Assembly: GCF_001280845.1 (NCBI RefSeq) | Contig: NZ_LGHP01000001.1 | Location: 4,261,093-4,325,092 of the forward strand | Reading direction: 5' to 3' | Length of the DNA stretch: 64,000 nt | DNA from: Bacillus sp. FJAT-28004 | Lineage (GTDB): Bacteria > Bacillota > Bacilli > Paenibacillales > Paenibacillaceae | Position numbers and translations under genes: made by a program | Notes under the pieces: generated by a model | What the model was told of the DNA's origin: nothing | Database searches by the model: none | What the model saw: only the letters and a program-made list of their open reading frames with translations | Shown here: piece by piece, positions 26,070 to 35,638 of the stretch | Numbering within the stretch: the stretch's first letter is position 1 | Layout: the number at the start of each line of letters is the position of its first letter

Positions 26070-26742
26070 GCGTCAGATCATTACGCTAACGAATCCTCGT
26101 TCTCCCATATCAGAATCCTATCGCGCTCTGAGGACGAACATAGAGTTCTCTTCAATAGATGAAAAGCTACAAGTGTTAATGGTCTCCTCGGCAGGCCCTG
26201 GTGAGGGGAAGTCGACAACCATAACGAATCTGGCTGTCACTTTCGCACAATCCGAGAAGAAGGTCGTTCTTATCGACGCCGATCTTCGTAAGCCTACTGC
26301 GCATCATACATTCTCTATTACTAATCGGCTTGGTTTATCTTCCGTTATTTCACAGCAATGCTCGCTAGAGGATGGAATACAAGGTACAGATATTCCTAAT
26401 CTGGATGTGATGACATCAGGTGCCATACCGCCTAACCCGGCAGAGATGATGAACTCAAAGAGAATGACTTCTATTATTGAGCAGCTAAGACAGATGTACG
26501 ACATTATCTTAATTGATACGCCTCCGCTGCTTGCGGTAACGGATGCACAGATTGTAGCTACCAAGAGTGATGGCGTTATTCTTGTCGTTGATCAAGGCAA
26601 AGTGAAGAGGGATATCGCTAGCAAAGCAGTAAAGAACCTGGAAAGCGTGAATGCACGTATTTTGGGTGTCGTGCTGAATAATGTGAAGCGCAAGGCGAAT
26701 GAAGAGGCTTATTACTATTATTATGGTGTTCAAGAGAAATAA
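26050..26742 (+). CDS. CpsD/YwqD-type tyrosine-protein kinase
   Basis: About 230 residues. Walker A is GPGEGKSTT, Walker A' VVLIDADLRKP and Walker B IILIDTPPLL. The C-terminus ends with the autophosphorylated tyrosine cluster EAYYYYYGVQ. BY-kinases of this group control assembly and export of capsule or exopolysaccharide and phosphorylate other proteins such as Ugd. The start is GTG 26050 or TTG 26059; both have an SD candidate (AGGTGA or GAGGGTG). It is coupled to the Wzz partner upstream and antagonised by the PHP phosphatase at 22126. Confidence 0.9.
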   Translation: MSRLKNKRQIITLTNPRSPISESYRALRTNIEFSSIDEKLQVLMVSSAGPGEGKSTTITNLAVTFAQSEKKVVLIDADLRKPTAHHTFSITNRLGLSSVISQQCSLEDGIQGTDIPNLDVMTSGAIPPNPAEMMNSKRMTSIIEQLRQMYDIILIDTPPLLAVTDAQIVATKSDGVILVVDQGKVKRDIASKAVKNLESVNARILGVVLNNVKRKANEEAYYYYYGVQEK

Positions 26743-26785
26743 AGAAAAATACTCGTAGATGTCTTTGTGCGGAGGGATGAGTTAG

Positions 26786-28609
26786 TTGAGTAATAGAAAT
26801 AGAATGCTTGTCATACTGGTGGTAGATATTTGTATTATATGGATAGCAATAGGGATATCCTATCTCTTTCGTTTTGACGGAAATATCCCTCCCATCTACG
26901 AAAAACAGATGCTTCAGTTCGCTTTTTTAACAACCGTGATTTGCGGATTCAGCCTAGCCTATTTCCGAATGTACAGACGAATGTGGCAATATGCCAGTAT
27001 TGGGGAAATTATTGAGCTTGCTAAGGCAATAATAATCGGGCTTATCTTATCTTACGGAGCAGCTTACGCAATTAGTGGGGAACGAGTTCCTATTTCCATT
27101 ACTAGCCGAACGCTTGAACTCATGCTGTTATTAATGGGTGGATCACGCTTCCTCTGGCGATTAATCCGAGTAAATAGAACAAAAAAGACTGCTTTAACGA
27201 ATAATGTACTTGTCGTTGGTGCTGGAGACTGTGGAGCGCTAATTGCAAAGGAAATTATGACAAGCAACAGCTTTGTTGGTAATCGAATTATTGGATTTAT
27301 TGATGACGATCCACATAAACGCAATATGCAGGTAGTAGGTTTATCTGTTCTTGGTACTCGGATGAACATTGAAGAGATTGTACATAAACATCATATCCAA
27401 GACATTATTATCGCGATGCCTTCCGCAAAGCGGGTACATATAACGGAGATTATAAATATTTGCAAGCTTACCGGAGCGAAGGTCAAGATTATTCCTTCTA
27501 TTAATGATTTTATTAAAGGCCGCCTTGCAGTAAAAGCTTTACGTAATGTTGAAGTAGAAGATTTGCTTGGAAGAGAACCTGTTATGACGGATTTAGAAGG
27601 CATAGCCAATTATGTATCAGATAAAGTCGTTCTTGTAACAGGTGCTGGCGGATCGATTGGTTCAGAACTATGCAGACAAATTTCTTCTTTTAGGCCCAAA
27701 ACATTACTTCTGCTTGGACACGGCGAGAATAGTATTTATACGATTGAGATGGAGCTAAAAACGAAGTTTCCAGATGTTCATTTGGAAACGGTTATTGCAG
27801 ATATTCAAGATCGAAGCCGTTTGGATGACGTGTTCCGCAGGTTTAGACCGCAGGTCGTATTCCATGCAGCTGCGCACAAACACGTACCACTAATGGAACG
27901 AAACCCATCAGAGGCAGTGAAGAACAATGTGTTTGGGACAAGAAACGTAGCGGATTGTGCGGATAAATATAAAGCAGAACGGTTCGTAATGATCTCCTCC
28001 GATAAAGCTGTTAATCCTTCAAGCATAATGGGAGCGACCAAGAGAATAGCAGAGATGTACATACAGAGTATTAATACAATAAGTGAGACCCAGTTCGTAG
28101 CAGTTCGGTTCGGTAACGTACTGGGAAGTCGCGGCAGCGTTATTCCAAGGTTCAAGCAGCAAATTGCTGCAGGCGGACCGGTTACCGTTACTCATCCCGA
28201 CATGGTCAGATATTTCATGACGATACCTGAGGCGGTTCAGCTCGTTATTCAAGCGGGATCATTCGCCAAGGGCGGAGAAATCTTCGTCTTAGACATGGGA
28301 CAGCCGGTTCGAATTCTGGATTTAGCTCAAGATCTCATTCGATTATCAGGTTATGAGCCTAACGTGGATATTGAAATTAATTTTAGCGGCATGCGCGAAG
28401 GTGAGAAGCTGTTCGAGGAGCTGCTAACGGATGAAGAAGCAGTATCGTCTACTCAACATGAACGGATTTACATAGGCAAGCCAACACAAATTAATAGAGT
28501 AGAACTTGAGCTTCAGTTCAAGCGAATTGAGAAAGTCATTGGAGAAAATCAAACGACAATTAAAGATGTTATCGAGCATCTTGTTCCTTTTTATTCACAT
28601 GTATCCTAA
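26786..28609 (+). CDS. Membrane nucleotide-sugar 4,6-dehydratase (CapD/PglF type)
   Basis: 607 residues. Four membrane segments occupy residues 1-115. A CoA-binding-like Rossmann region (VVGAGDCGALIAKEI) and then the catalytic SDR domain follow, with the NAD motif VTGAGGSIGSELCRQI, FHAAAHKHVPLMER and SSDKAVNPSSIMGATKR. Family members convert UDP-GlcNAc to UDP-4-keto-6-deoxy-GlcNAc at the membrane. The following aminotransferase and PglC-like transferase suggest that it starts a bacillosamine or similar diamino sugar. The start codon is TTG after GGAGGGATGA. Confidence 0.88.
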   Translation: MSNRNRMLVILVVDICIIWIAIGISYLFRFDGNIPPIYEKQMLQFAFLTTVICGFSLAYFRMYRRMWQYASIGEIIELAKAIIIGLILSYGAAYAISGERVPISITSRTLELMLLLMGGSRFLWRLIRVNRTKKTALTNNVLVVGAGDCGALIAKEIMTSNSFVGNRIIGFIDDDPHKRNMQVVGLSVLGTRMNIEEIVHKHHIQDIIIAMPSAKRVHITEIINICKLTGAKVKIIPSINDFIKGRLAVKALRNVEVEDLLGREPVMTDLEGIANYVSDKVVLVTGAGGSIGSELCRQISSFRPKTLLLLGHGENSIYTIEMELKTKFPDVHLETVIADIQDRSRLDDVFRRFRPQVVFHAAAHKHVPLMERNPSEAVKNNVFGTRNVADCADKYKAERFVMISSDKAVNPSSIMGATKRIAEMYIQSINTISETQFVAVRFGNVLGSRGSVIPRFKQQIAAGGPVTVTHPDMVRYFMTIPEAVQLVIQAGSFAKGGEIFVLDMGQPVRILDLAQDLIRLSGYEPNVDIEINFSGMREGEKLFEELLTDEEAVSSTQHERIYIGKPTQINRVELELQFKRIEKVIGENQTTIKDVIEHLVPFYSHVS

Positions 28610-28641
28610 CAGACAACCAAACATAACGGAGGAGATTACAT

Positions 28642-29274
28642 ATGCGTAAGAAAAAATGGAAGAAGATTTTAGTCTGGGTCGCATCAATTATTGTAATACT
28701 CGGAGTGGGAGGCTTATTTGCAGCTAATTATGCTGTGGATAAGTTTATTTCCACGTTAGCTGCTGATCTTGAAAGTGATTTGTTGAATGAAGTGGTAACT
28801 CCAGATACGAAGCCAAATGAGCAGGCCGAGGATAAGATAGTAACGGATGATCCTTCGTCTACGGTTGGTACGGATGAAACAGTGAAAGACCCTGCAGGTA
28901 ATACTGAGAAAGTAGAATCAGAAGGTTCGAACAAGGCTGAAACTGGTTCTATTGAATCAAAAGAAGACGATAAGTCAAAAGACGGCTATAGCGCCGAGGT
29001 ATCACTAGAAAAAGCTAAGAATCTTCAAGAAAAAATAACGGTGTCTGAGAAGGCACAGGTTTCAACCGTATTGCTTAAAGAGCTTAGTATGTCGGATATA
29101 AAAGAGTTGCAAGCTCTTGCTAGTGGTGGAATGAGTGTAGAGGAGAAGAAAAAAGCTCGCAGCATTATCCTCGATAAGTTATCTGCTGAGCAATATGATG
29201 AGTTGATTCAGGTGGCTAAGAAGTATGGGATGAGTAAAGGGAAGTCTTATGATGAGGTTGTTAACGAAAAATAA
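28642..29274 (+). CDS. Membrane-anchored protein of unknown function in the polysaccharide locus
   Basis: 210 residues. A Lys-rich start and one membrane segment (ILVWVASIIVILGVGGLFAA) put the rest outside the cell. Residues 45-115 are a charged, disordered linker rich in Asp, Glu, Ser and Thr. Residues about 118-210 form a helical domain (MSDIKELQALASGGMSVEEK, LSAEQYDELIQVAKKYGMSK). I do not recognise the domain. It lies between the dehydratase and galU with short gaps (32 and 35 bp), so it is probably co-expressed with sugar-nucleotide genes. A role as an assembly or anchoring factor is only an inference. Confidence 0.75.
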   Translation: MRKKKWKKILVWVASIIVILGVGGLFAANYAVDKFISTLAADLESDLLNEVVTPDTKPNEQAEDKIVTDDPSSTVGTDETVKDPAGNTEKVESEGSNKAETGSIESKEDDKSKDGYSAEVSLEKAKNLQEKITVSEKAQVSTVLLKELSMSDIKELQALASGGMSVEEKKKARSIILDKLSAEQYDELIQVAKKYGMSKGKSYDEVVNEK

Positions 29275-29309
29275 AAAGATGTAACATTATAGTTATTGGG
29301 GGCAATAAA

Positions 29310-30197
29310 TTGAAGGTTCGTAAAGCTATCATACCGGCAGCTGGTCTTGGGACAAGATTTTTACCAGCGACCAAAGCTATGCCAAAAGAAATGCTGCCGA
29401 TCGTTGATAAACCTACTATTCAATATATTGTAGAGGAAGCAATAGAATCAGGAATCGAAGACATCATTATTGTCACTGGCAAGGGAAAAAGAGCTATTGA
29501 AGATCATTTCGATAACTCATTCGAATTGGAGCAAAATTTATTCGAAAAAGGGAAGTTTGAGCTGTTAAACGAAGTGCAAAAATCTTCAAAAATGGTGGAT
29601 ATACATTATATTCGTCAAAAAGAGGCTAGAGGGTTAGGACATGCAATATGGTGTGCTCGAAAGTTTATAGGCAATGAACCTTTTGCTGTATTACTAGGTG
29701 ATGATATCGTACAAGCAGATAAACCATGTTTAAGACAGATGATTGAGCAGTATGACCGTTATAAATCATCGATTATTGGTGTACAGACTGTATCGAAGGA
29801 CGAAGTCTCCCGTTACGGTATCGTTGATGGAAATCTTGTCCAAGATCGGCTCTACAGCGTATCGCATCTTGTCGAGAAGCCGAAGCTTGAAGTAGCTCCA
29901 TCGAATATCGCCATTATGGGTCGCTACATCCTTAGCCCTAGTATTTTCAATATCTTAGAAAACCAATCTCCAGGTTCAGGCGGTGAGATCCAACTCACCG
30001 ACGCCATCGCCCATTTGAACCGCTTCGAAGCGGTATACGCTTATGACTTCGAAGGCACTCGGTATGATGTAGGCGAGAAGCTTGGTTTTATTAAGACTCA
30101 ATTAGAATTTGCATTGCAGAGGGAAGACTTGAAGAGTGATTTACTAGAGCACTTAGAGTCCATCATTGATGAGTATAAATCCCAAGTTAGATCCTAA
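29310..30197 (+). CDS. galU: UTP-glucose-1-phosphate uridylyltransferase
   Basis: 295 residues. The nucleotidyltransferase signature is IIPAAGLGTRFLPATKAMPKEMLP, followed by ITGKGKRAIEDHFD-like and LLGDDIV metal-site motifs and VEKPK. It forms UDP-glucose from glucose 1-phosphate; the ugd gene 3.3 kb downstream would oxidise this to UDP-glucuronate. The start is TTG after a GGGGG SD. Confidence 0.93.
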   Translation: MKVRKAIIPAAGLGTRFLPATKAMPKEMLPIVDKPTIQYIVEEAIESGIEDIIIVTGKGKRAIEDHFDNSFELEQNLFEKGKFELLNEVQKSSKMVDIHYIRQKEARGLGHAIWCARKFIGNEPFAVLLGDDIVQADKPCLRQMIEQYDRYKSSIIGVQTVSKDEVSRYGIVDGNLVQDRLYSVSHLVEKPKLEVAPSNIAIMGRYILSPSIFNILENQSPGSGGEIQLTDAIAHLNRFEAVYAYDFEGTRYDVGEKLGFIKTQLEFALQREDLKSDLLEHLESIIDEYKSQVRS

Positions 30198-30349
30198 GAT
30201 ACACTAATCCAGTAACGTAGGTAATAAATTCAATTTGTATAACCACGTAAAATTGTTAAGTGAGCGGTAAGTATAAGTGAAAGTTAATTATATCAAAAGT
30301 TTGTGTTTATGAAACCCAGTGAGTGCATAGAAAGGAGAGCAACTTAGCA

Positions 30350-31462
30350 ATGAGAGATAGAATATTTCTGTCATCACCACACATGAGTGATGAAGGATAC
30401 GAGATGAAATATGTACAAGAAGCTTTCGATACAAATTGGATTGCTCCATTAGGCAAAAATGTCGATCAGTTCGAAGAAGAATTCGCTGTTAAAGTTGAGA
30501 TTGGTACTGCAGCAGCACTATCATCGGGTACCAGTGCTATTCACTTGGCCTTGAGAGCGGCAGGAGTTGGGAAAGAAGATATTGTATTCTGTTCAACACT
30601 CACTTTTTCAGCAACGGCTAACCCTATTATCTATCAGAATGCTATCCCTATTTTTATAGATAGTAATTACGAAACATGGAATATGTGCCCTGTACAGTTG
30701 GAAAAAGCATTTCATAAATACCCTAATGTAAAAGCAGTTATTGTAGTACATCTCTATGGTTTATCGGCAGACATGGATAAAATCATAGAGTTATGTAATC
30801 GCCATAATGTAGCTTTGATTGAAGATGCGGCAGAGTCTTTAGGGGGATTCTATAAAGGGAAGCAGACAGGCACTCTAGGTAATTACGGAATTTTCTCCTT
30901 TAATGGTAACAAGATTATTACTACGTCTGGTGGTGGAATGCTAGTTTCTAACGATGAAGAGCGGGTGTCTAAAGTTAGATTTTGGGCTACTCAATCGAGA
31001 GACACTGCACAGCATTATCAGCATAGTGAGCTAGGTTTTAATTATCGAATGAGTAATGTTATTGCCGGAATTGGCAGAGGACAACTTAAAGTGTTGGAGC
31101 AAAGAGTTACAAAGAAAAGATATATCTATCAATACTATAAGAATGAGCTGTCAAGGCTTCCGGGCATCAAATTAATGCCAGATAATGATTGGGATGAACC
31201 AAACTATTGGTTAAGTGCAATTTTATTAACTGGTAAAGTTAGGCCTAGTGATGTAATGAAGGCATTGGAGAAAGAAAATATCGAAAGTAGACCGATTTGG
31301 AAACCGATGCATTTGCAACCATTTTTCGAGGAACATGATTTTATAGGAACAAATGTTTCTGAGAAATTGTTTGAAAACGGGGTTTGTTTACCTTCGGATA
31401 CGAAGATGACAGATGATGACTTAGTGCGAGTAGTGGAGATTATTAAAGGATTGTGGTGTTAA
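30350..31462 (+). CDS. DegT/DnrJ/EryC1-family sugar aminotransferase
   Basis: 370 residues of PLP aminotransferase fold. SSGTSAIHLALRAAG binds phosphate, LIEDAAESLGG contains the PLP-ring Asp, and the PLP lysine is in FSFNGNKIITTSGGG. It closely resembles PglE-type UDP-4-keto-6-deoxy-GlcNAc aminotransferases (FLSSPHMSDEGYEMKYVQEA, FDTNWIAPLG). It probably aminates C4 of the sugar made by the upstream dehydratase. I start at ATG 30350; the GTG at 30323 precedes the SD. The gene is separated from galU by about 150 bp and begins the AT-rich segment. Confidence 0.85.
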   Translation: MRDRIFLSSPHMSDEGYEMKYVQEAFDTNWIAPLGKNVDQFEEEFAVKVEIGTAAALSSGTSAIHLALRAAGVGKEDIVFCSTLTFSATANPIIYQNAIPIFIDSNYETWNMCPVQLEKAFHKYPNVKAVIVVHLYGLSADMDKIIELCNRHNVALIEDAAESLGGFYKGKQTGTLGNYGIFSFNGNKIITTSGGGMLVSNDEERVSKVRFWATQSRDTAQHYQHSELGFNYRMSNVIAGIGRGQLKVLEQRVTKKRYIYQYYKNELSRLPGIKLMPDNDWDEPNYWLSAILLTGKVRPSDVMKALEKENIESRPIWKPMHLQPFFEEHDFIGTNVSEKLFENGVCLPSDTKMTDDDLVRVVEIIKGLWC

Positions 31463-31464
31463 TA

Positions 31465-32106
31465 ATGAGGACGTCAAAAAGTAACATATACAGTAGATTA
31501 GTAAAGAGACCCATGGACTTTACTATATCTTTATTTTCGTTCATTATTTTGATTCCAATATTAATATTGCTGGCTTGTATAGCCCGAATTAAACTTGGAG
31601 GACCGATATTGTTTAAACAGCAAAGGCCAGGTTTAAATGAGAAAATTTTTACGGTTTATAAATTTAGAACAATGACCGATGAAAGAGATGAAAATGGAAA
31701 GTTACTTCCTGACTCTGTCAGACTTACAAAGTTCGGATCTTTCTTACGCTCTACATCGTTCGATGAACTTCCTCAGTTATTTAACATTATAAAAGGTGAC
31801 ATGTCCTTTATAGGACCGAGACCCTTACTAGTTGAGTATCTACCTATGTATAATGAGCATCAACGTCGTCGTCATGAAGTTCGACCAGGATTGACTGGGT
31901 TAGCACAAATAAGTGGAAGGAATAACATTAGTTGGGAAGAGACGTTCGACCTTGATATTCAATACATAGAGACAATGGGATTCTTAAAAGAGTGTGAAAT
32001 TATATTAGCAACTATAAAAACAGTTCTCCTAAGAGAAGGCATTAACTCAGAGGCTAGAGTTACAATGGAACTGACTAAAAGACCAGATAATAGCGTTGGA
32101 ATGTAA
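31465..32106 (+). CDS. PglC-like phosphoglycosyl transferase (initiating sugar transferase)
   Basis: 213 residues. A single N-terminal reentrant membrane helix (LFSFIILIPILILLACIARI) is followed by the bacterial sugar transferase domain: KRPMDF, GGPILFKQQRPG, KFRTM, LRSTSFDELPQLFNIIKGDMSFIGPRPLL, and RPGLTGLAQISGRN. Such enzymes transfer a sugar phosphate from a UDP-sugar to undecaprenyl phosphate and so begin each repeat unit. The small size matches PglC rather than the large WbaP type. Only two bases separate it from the aminotransferase gene; the N-acetyltransferase (PglD) seen between these steps in Campylobacter is not in the window. Confidence 0.88.
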   Translation: MRTSKSNIYSRLVKRPMDFTISLFSFIILIPILILLACIARIKLGGPILFKQQRPGLNEKIFTVYKFRTMTDERDENGKLLPDSVRLTKFGSFLRSTSFDELPQLFNIIKGDMSFIGPRPLLVEYLPMYNEHQRRRHEVRPGLTGLAQISGRNNISWEETFDLDIQYIETMGFLKECEIILATIKTVLLREGINSEARVTMELTKRPDNSVGM

Positions 32107-32161
32107 ATTTTGCTTCATAATATAGTTAGATTCAGTGAAGACGGTGTAAAGGAGAATCTCA

Positions 32162-33328
32162 ATGGAATCCATAATGAAAGTGTTATTTTTCTTAAGTGGT
32201 TTTGTTATAGTGTGGGCAATGATTGGTTATCCGTTATCCTTAAATATAATAGGAAAATTGTATGGAAATAGAAAAGTTCTAAAAGATTACTCTCATCAAC
32301 CAAATGTAACGGTTATGGTAGTAGCTCACAATGAGGAAAAAGTAATATTTAAAAAATTGCAGAATCTCCTATCGCTAAACTATCCTAAAGAAAAAATAGA
32401 TATCTTAGTCGCCTCAGATAATAGTACTGACAGAACAAATGAAATTGTCATAAAGTTTATTCAAGAACACCCAGATAGAGAAATAAGACTCTGTGAAATT
32501 AAGGCGCGAAAAGGAAAAACAAATGCTCAAAATGAAGCGCAAAAAACAGTGACAACTGAATACCTCGTTATGACAGATGCGAATTCTATTATGGATAAGG
32601 AATCAATTAAAGAGCTTATGTCAGCATTCACTTCAGATGATATTGCTTACGTTTCAGGTAGATTATCACTTATTAATCAAGCATCCAGTGATGTAAGTAA
32701 TGCTGAAGCAAGTTATTGGGATAGTGATGTAGCTCTCCGTGAAATTGAAGGTAGAATTCAAACCATAACTGCTGGCAATGGAGCATTATATGCTTGTAGG
32801 ACAAAAGACTATTATGATTTTAATCCAATACAGTGTCACGACAGTGCGATGCCTTCGTTGTATGCACTCCAAGGAAAGCGAGCGATTGCTAATCATGACG
32901 CTATAGCATATGAAAAAGCTGGAGAAGTTATTGAAGATGAATTTGGTCGTAAAGTAAGAATGAATAGAAATTTATTAAAACATATTCTACCTGATTTAAG
33001 AATCCTTAATATTTATAAGTACAAATGGTTCCCGTATTTTTATTTTGGACATAGAACGTGTAGGTACCTACTATGGATCTCACATTTAATTGTATTAGTC
33101 TCCAATATTTTATTAATTCCTGAATCTTGGTTCTATATGATGACTTTTTTAGGGCAGGCATTATTTTATTCTTTAGCTGTGGTCAAAGTAGTGACTAAAA
33201 ACAATAATAAATTGTTGACGCTGGTTTATTATTACTGCGTTACAATTAGTGCACAATGGGTAGGAGTATTTAACATCCTAACAGGAAGAGCTAAACCTTT
33301 TTGGGAAAAAGCGGAAACTACAAGGTAG
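32162..33328 (+). CDS. Membrane glycosyltransferase family 2 protein
   Basis: 388 residues. An N-terminal membrane helix precedes a GT2 catalytic domain: VTVMVVAHNEEKVIFKKL, ASDNSTDRTNEI, YLVMTDANSIM (the DxD-like metal site is DAN here) and CHDSAMPSLYALQGKRA. Three to four membrane segments follow at the C-terminus. It probably adds a sugar to the growing lipid-linked unit on the inner face, or is a synthase-like processive GT. The ATG follows AAAGGAG. Donor and acceptor cannot be read from sequence. Confidence 0.82.
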   Translation: MESIMKVLFFLSGFVIVWAMIGYPLSLNIIGKLYGNRKVLKDYSHQPNVTVMVVAHNEEKVIFKKLQNLLSLNYPKEKIDILVASDNSTDRTNEIVIKFIQEHPDREIRLCEIKARKGKTNAQNEAQKTVTTEYLVMTDANSIMDKESIKELMSAFTSDDIAYVSGRLSLINQASSDVSNAEASYWDSDVALREIEGRIQTITAGNGALYACRTKDYYDFNPIQCHDSAMPSLYALQGKRAIANHDAIAYEKAGEVIEDEFGRKVRMNRNLLKHILPDLRILNIYKYKWFPYFYFGHRTCRYLLWISHLIVLVSNILLIPESWFYMMTFLGQALFYSLAVVKVVTKNNNKLLTLVYYYCVTISAQWVGVFNILTGRAKPFWEKAETTR

Positions 33329-33455
33329 GCGATATGAGAGTTTTTTGACTAGGATGGATAATTAGCCGTGAATCTACAAGTACTACTACCGATGAAGTAG
33401 CAACAGGATTATGGTGTTCTAGAAAGAATGAATATGGAGTGAGAGGTAAGTTGAA

Positions 33456-34622
33456 ATGAAAATTACTATAGCGGGTACTGGTTACGTAGGAGTATCTAAT
33501 GCCATTCTGTTAGCACAGCATAATGAAGTGATTGCACTAGATATCATACAAGAAAAAGTAGATATGATCAACAATAGACAATCACCAATAGTAGATCATG
33601 AAATAGAGGAATATTTGAGAAATAAAGAATTGAACTTAAGAGGAACAACAGATAACTATACAGCATTTAAAGATTCGGAAATAGTAATAATCGCCACACC
33701 TACGAATTACGATGCTGAGAAAAATTATTTTAACACAAGAAGTGTAGAGGCAGTCATTGCCAATGTGTTAGCAATTAATCCAGACGCACTAATGATAATA
33801 AAATCTACTGTACCAGTAGGTTATATTAATAGAGTGAAAGAGATGTTTGAAACCGATAATATAATTTTTTCTCCTGAGTTTCTTAGAGAAGGAAGAGCTC
33901 TCCATGATAATTTGTACCCATCGCGAATTATTGTGGGTGAAAAGTCTAATAGAGCGGAACAATTTGCAAACTTATTAGCACAAGGAGCGATCAAAAAGGA
34001 TATTCCCATGCTCTTTACAAGTTCAGTTGAAGCTGAGGCAATCAAGCTATTCTCGAACACATACCTAGCAATGAGAGTTGCTTATTTCAATGAGCTAGAT
34101 ACTTATGCTGAAATAAGGGACCTTAATACGAGCGAGATTATTAAGGGGGTCGGATTAGACCCTAGAATCGGAGATCATTATAATAACCCATCGTTTGGAT
34201 ATGGTGGATATTGTTTGCCTAAGGATACCAAACAGTTACTTGCTAACTATGAGGATGTTCCGAATAACATAATGGCTGCTATTGTGGAGGCGAATAGAAC
34301 AAGAAAAGATCATATAGCTAATATGATTTTAAAAAGAGAGCCTAAAGTTGTAGGTATATATAGATTGACTATGAAGACTAATTCAGATAATTTCAGGCAT
34401 TCATCAATTCAAGGTGTGATGAAACGTATAGAATCAAAAGGAGTAGAAGTTATAGTCTATGAACCAAACCTAAACGAAGAAATCTTTTATAATTCAAGGG
34501 TTATTAAAGATTTAGAGGAGTTTAAACGGATATCAGATGTTATAGTTGCAAACAGGATTACAGATGAGATTACTGAGGTTAATGAAAAAATATATACAAG
34601 AGATATTTTTAGAGAAGATTAA
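33456..34622 (+). CDS. ugd: UDP-glucose 6-dehydrogenase
   Basis: 388 residues, the same size as E. coli Ugd. The NAD motif is ITIAGTGYVGVSNA, then STVPVGY, SPEFLREGRALHDNLYPSRI, VEAEAIKLFSNTYLAMRVAYFNE, and the catalytic cysteine near residue 253 in GYGGYCLPKDTKQL. It oxidises UDP-glucose to UDP-glucuronate, so the polymer probably contains an acidic sugar. Ugd enzymes are known substrates of BY-kinases such as the one at 26050. Confidence 0.92.
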   Translation: MKITIAGTGYVGVSNAILLAQHNEVIALDIIQEKVDMINNRQSPIVDHEIEEYLRNKELNLRGTTDNYTAFKDSEIVIIATPTNYDAEKNYFNTRSVEAVIANVLAINPDALMIIKSTVPVGYINRVKEMFETDNIIFSPEFLREGRALHDNLYPSRIIVGEKSNRAEQFANLLAQGAIKKDIPMLFTSSVEAEAIKLFSNTYLAMRVAYFNELDTYAEIRDLNTSEIIKGVGLDPRIGDHYNNPSFGYGGYCLPKDTKQLLANYEDVPNNIMAAIVEANRTRKDHIANMILKREPKVVGIYRLTMKTNSDNFRHSSIQGVMKRIESKGVEVIVYEPNLNEEIFYNSRVIKDLEEFKRISDVIVANRITDEITEVNEKIYTRDIFRED

Positions 34623-34657
34623 ATAATATACCAAGTATTATTAGGTGGTGGTATTAG

Positions 34658-35569
34658 GTGGTAATTTTAAAATTAATTGGTGGTCTAGGAAACCAAATGT
34701 TTGAAATTGCGTTTGCTAGAGTAATGGCTTTAGAAAGCAAAAGTGAGTTATTTATAGACACGTCTGTTTATAAAAGGTACAAAATAAGAAGCTATTCATT
34801 ACCACATCTTGTAATTAGTGACTCAGTGAGACCTCTTGAAGAGTCTAAGCTATCAAAATCCCGCTTGTTGTGTATGAAGATTAGTCAACAATTATATCGA
34901 GTATACCAAAAAGCATACAAAGTTATATCTAAGAAAGATAAGATCGGTAAAGGGATATATAAGTTTTTGGTGAAGCAAGGTCTGCACTATAATTTCGATC
35001 GTTATTATTATTCGGATGTAATGAGCAATAAAAAAGTGAAATATATATATGGTTATTTCCAAAGTGAAAAATATTTCAAAGAATACAAATCAATAATTGT
35101 AAAGGAATTAAAAGTAAAAACAAAACCGACTAAGTATGAAGAAGAGCTCTTAGATGAAATAACAAAATGTAATTCAGTTGGAGTTAGCATTAGATTAGGG
35201 GACGATTATATTAATTCAGCGTCTTTAAACGTATGCAATCATGATTATTACTATAGAGCCATGGACTTAATGTATGAGAAGAATAAAAATGTTGTTTTTT
35301 TTATATTTAGTGATTGTATTGATAGAGTAAAGGAGCAATTTAACTTTAAATATAATGTATGTTATGTTGATGGATTTAAAGACTATGAGAGTTTAAGATT
35401 GTTATATTCATGTAGTAATTTTATTATATCGAACAGTTCTTTCTCTTGGTGGGGGGCATATTTATCGGATAATGATTCGAAGATTATAGTATCACCGAGC
35501 AAGTGGTACAATGATTCGTTTGAAACGCCGGACATTTATAACAATTCTATGATGCTACTTAGAGTTTAA
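34658..35569 (+). CDS. GT11-like alpha-1,2-fucosyltransferase family protein
   Basis: 303 residues. The N-terminal signature GGLGNQMFEIAFARVMAL and the C-terminal block SNSSFSWWGAYLS are those of GT11 enzymes. The motif VSIRLGDDY stands where family members have HxRxGD. GT11 proteins usually move L-fucose from GDP-fucose. No GDP-fucose pathway (gmd, fcl) is in this window although dTDP-rhamnose genes are, so the donor is uncertain. The start is GTG after AGGTGGTG. Base composition is very AT-rich. Confidence 0.85.
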   Translation: MVILKLIGGLGNQMFEIAFARVMALESKSELFIDTSVYKRYKIRSYSLPHLVISDSVRPLEESKLSKSRLLCMKISQQLYRVYQKAYKVISKKDKIGKGIYKFLVKQGLHYNFDRYYYSDVMSNKKVKYIYGYFQSEKYFKEYKSIIVKELKVKTKPTKYEEELLDEITKCNSVGVSIRLGDDYINSASLNVCNHDYYYRAMDLMYEKNKNVVFFIFSDCIDRVKEQFNFKYNVCYVDGFKDYESLRLLYSCSNFIISNSSFSWWGAYLSDNDSKIIVSPSKWYNDSFETPDIYNNSMMLLRV

Positions 35570-35638
35570 AGGGGTTGTAGGTTACGTTTGAAGGGGATTA
35601 GACCCCACATTGATAAATTATCATAGGAGGGGTGTATT

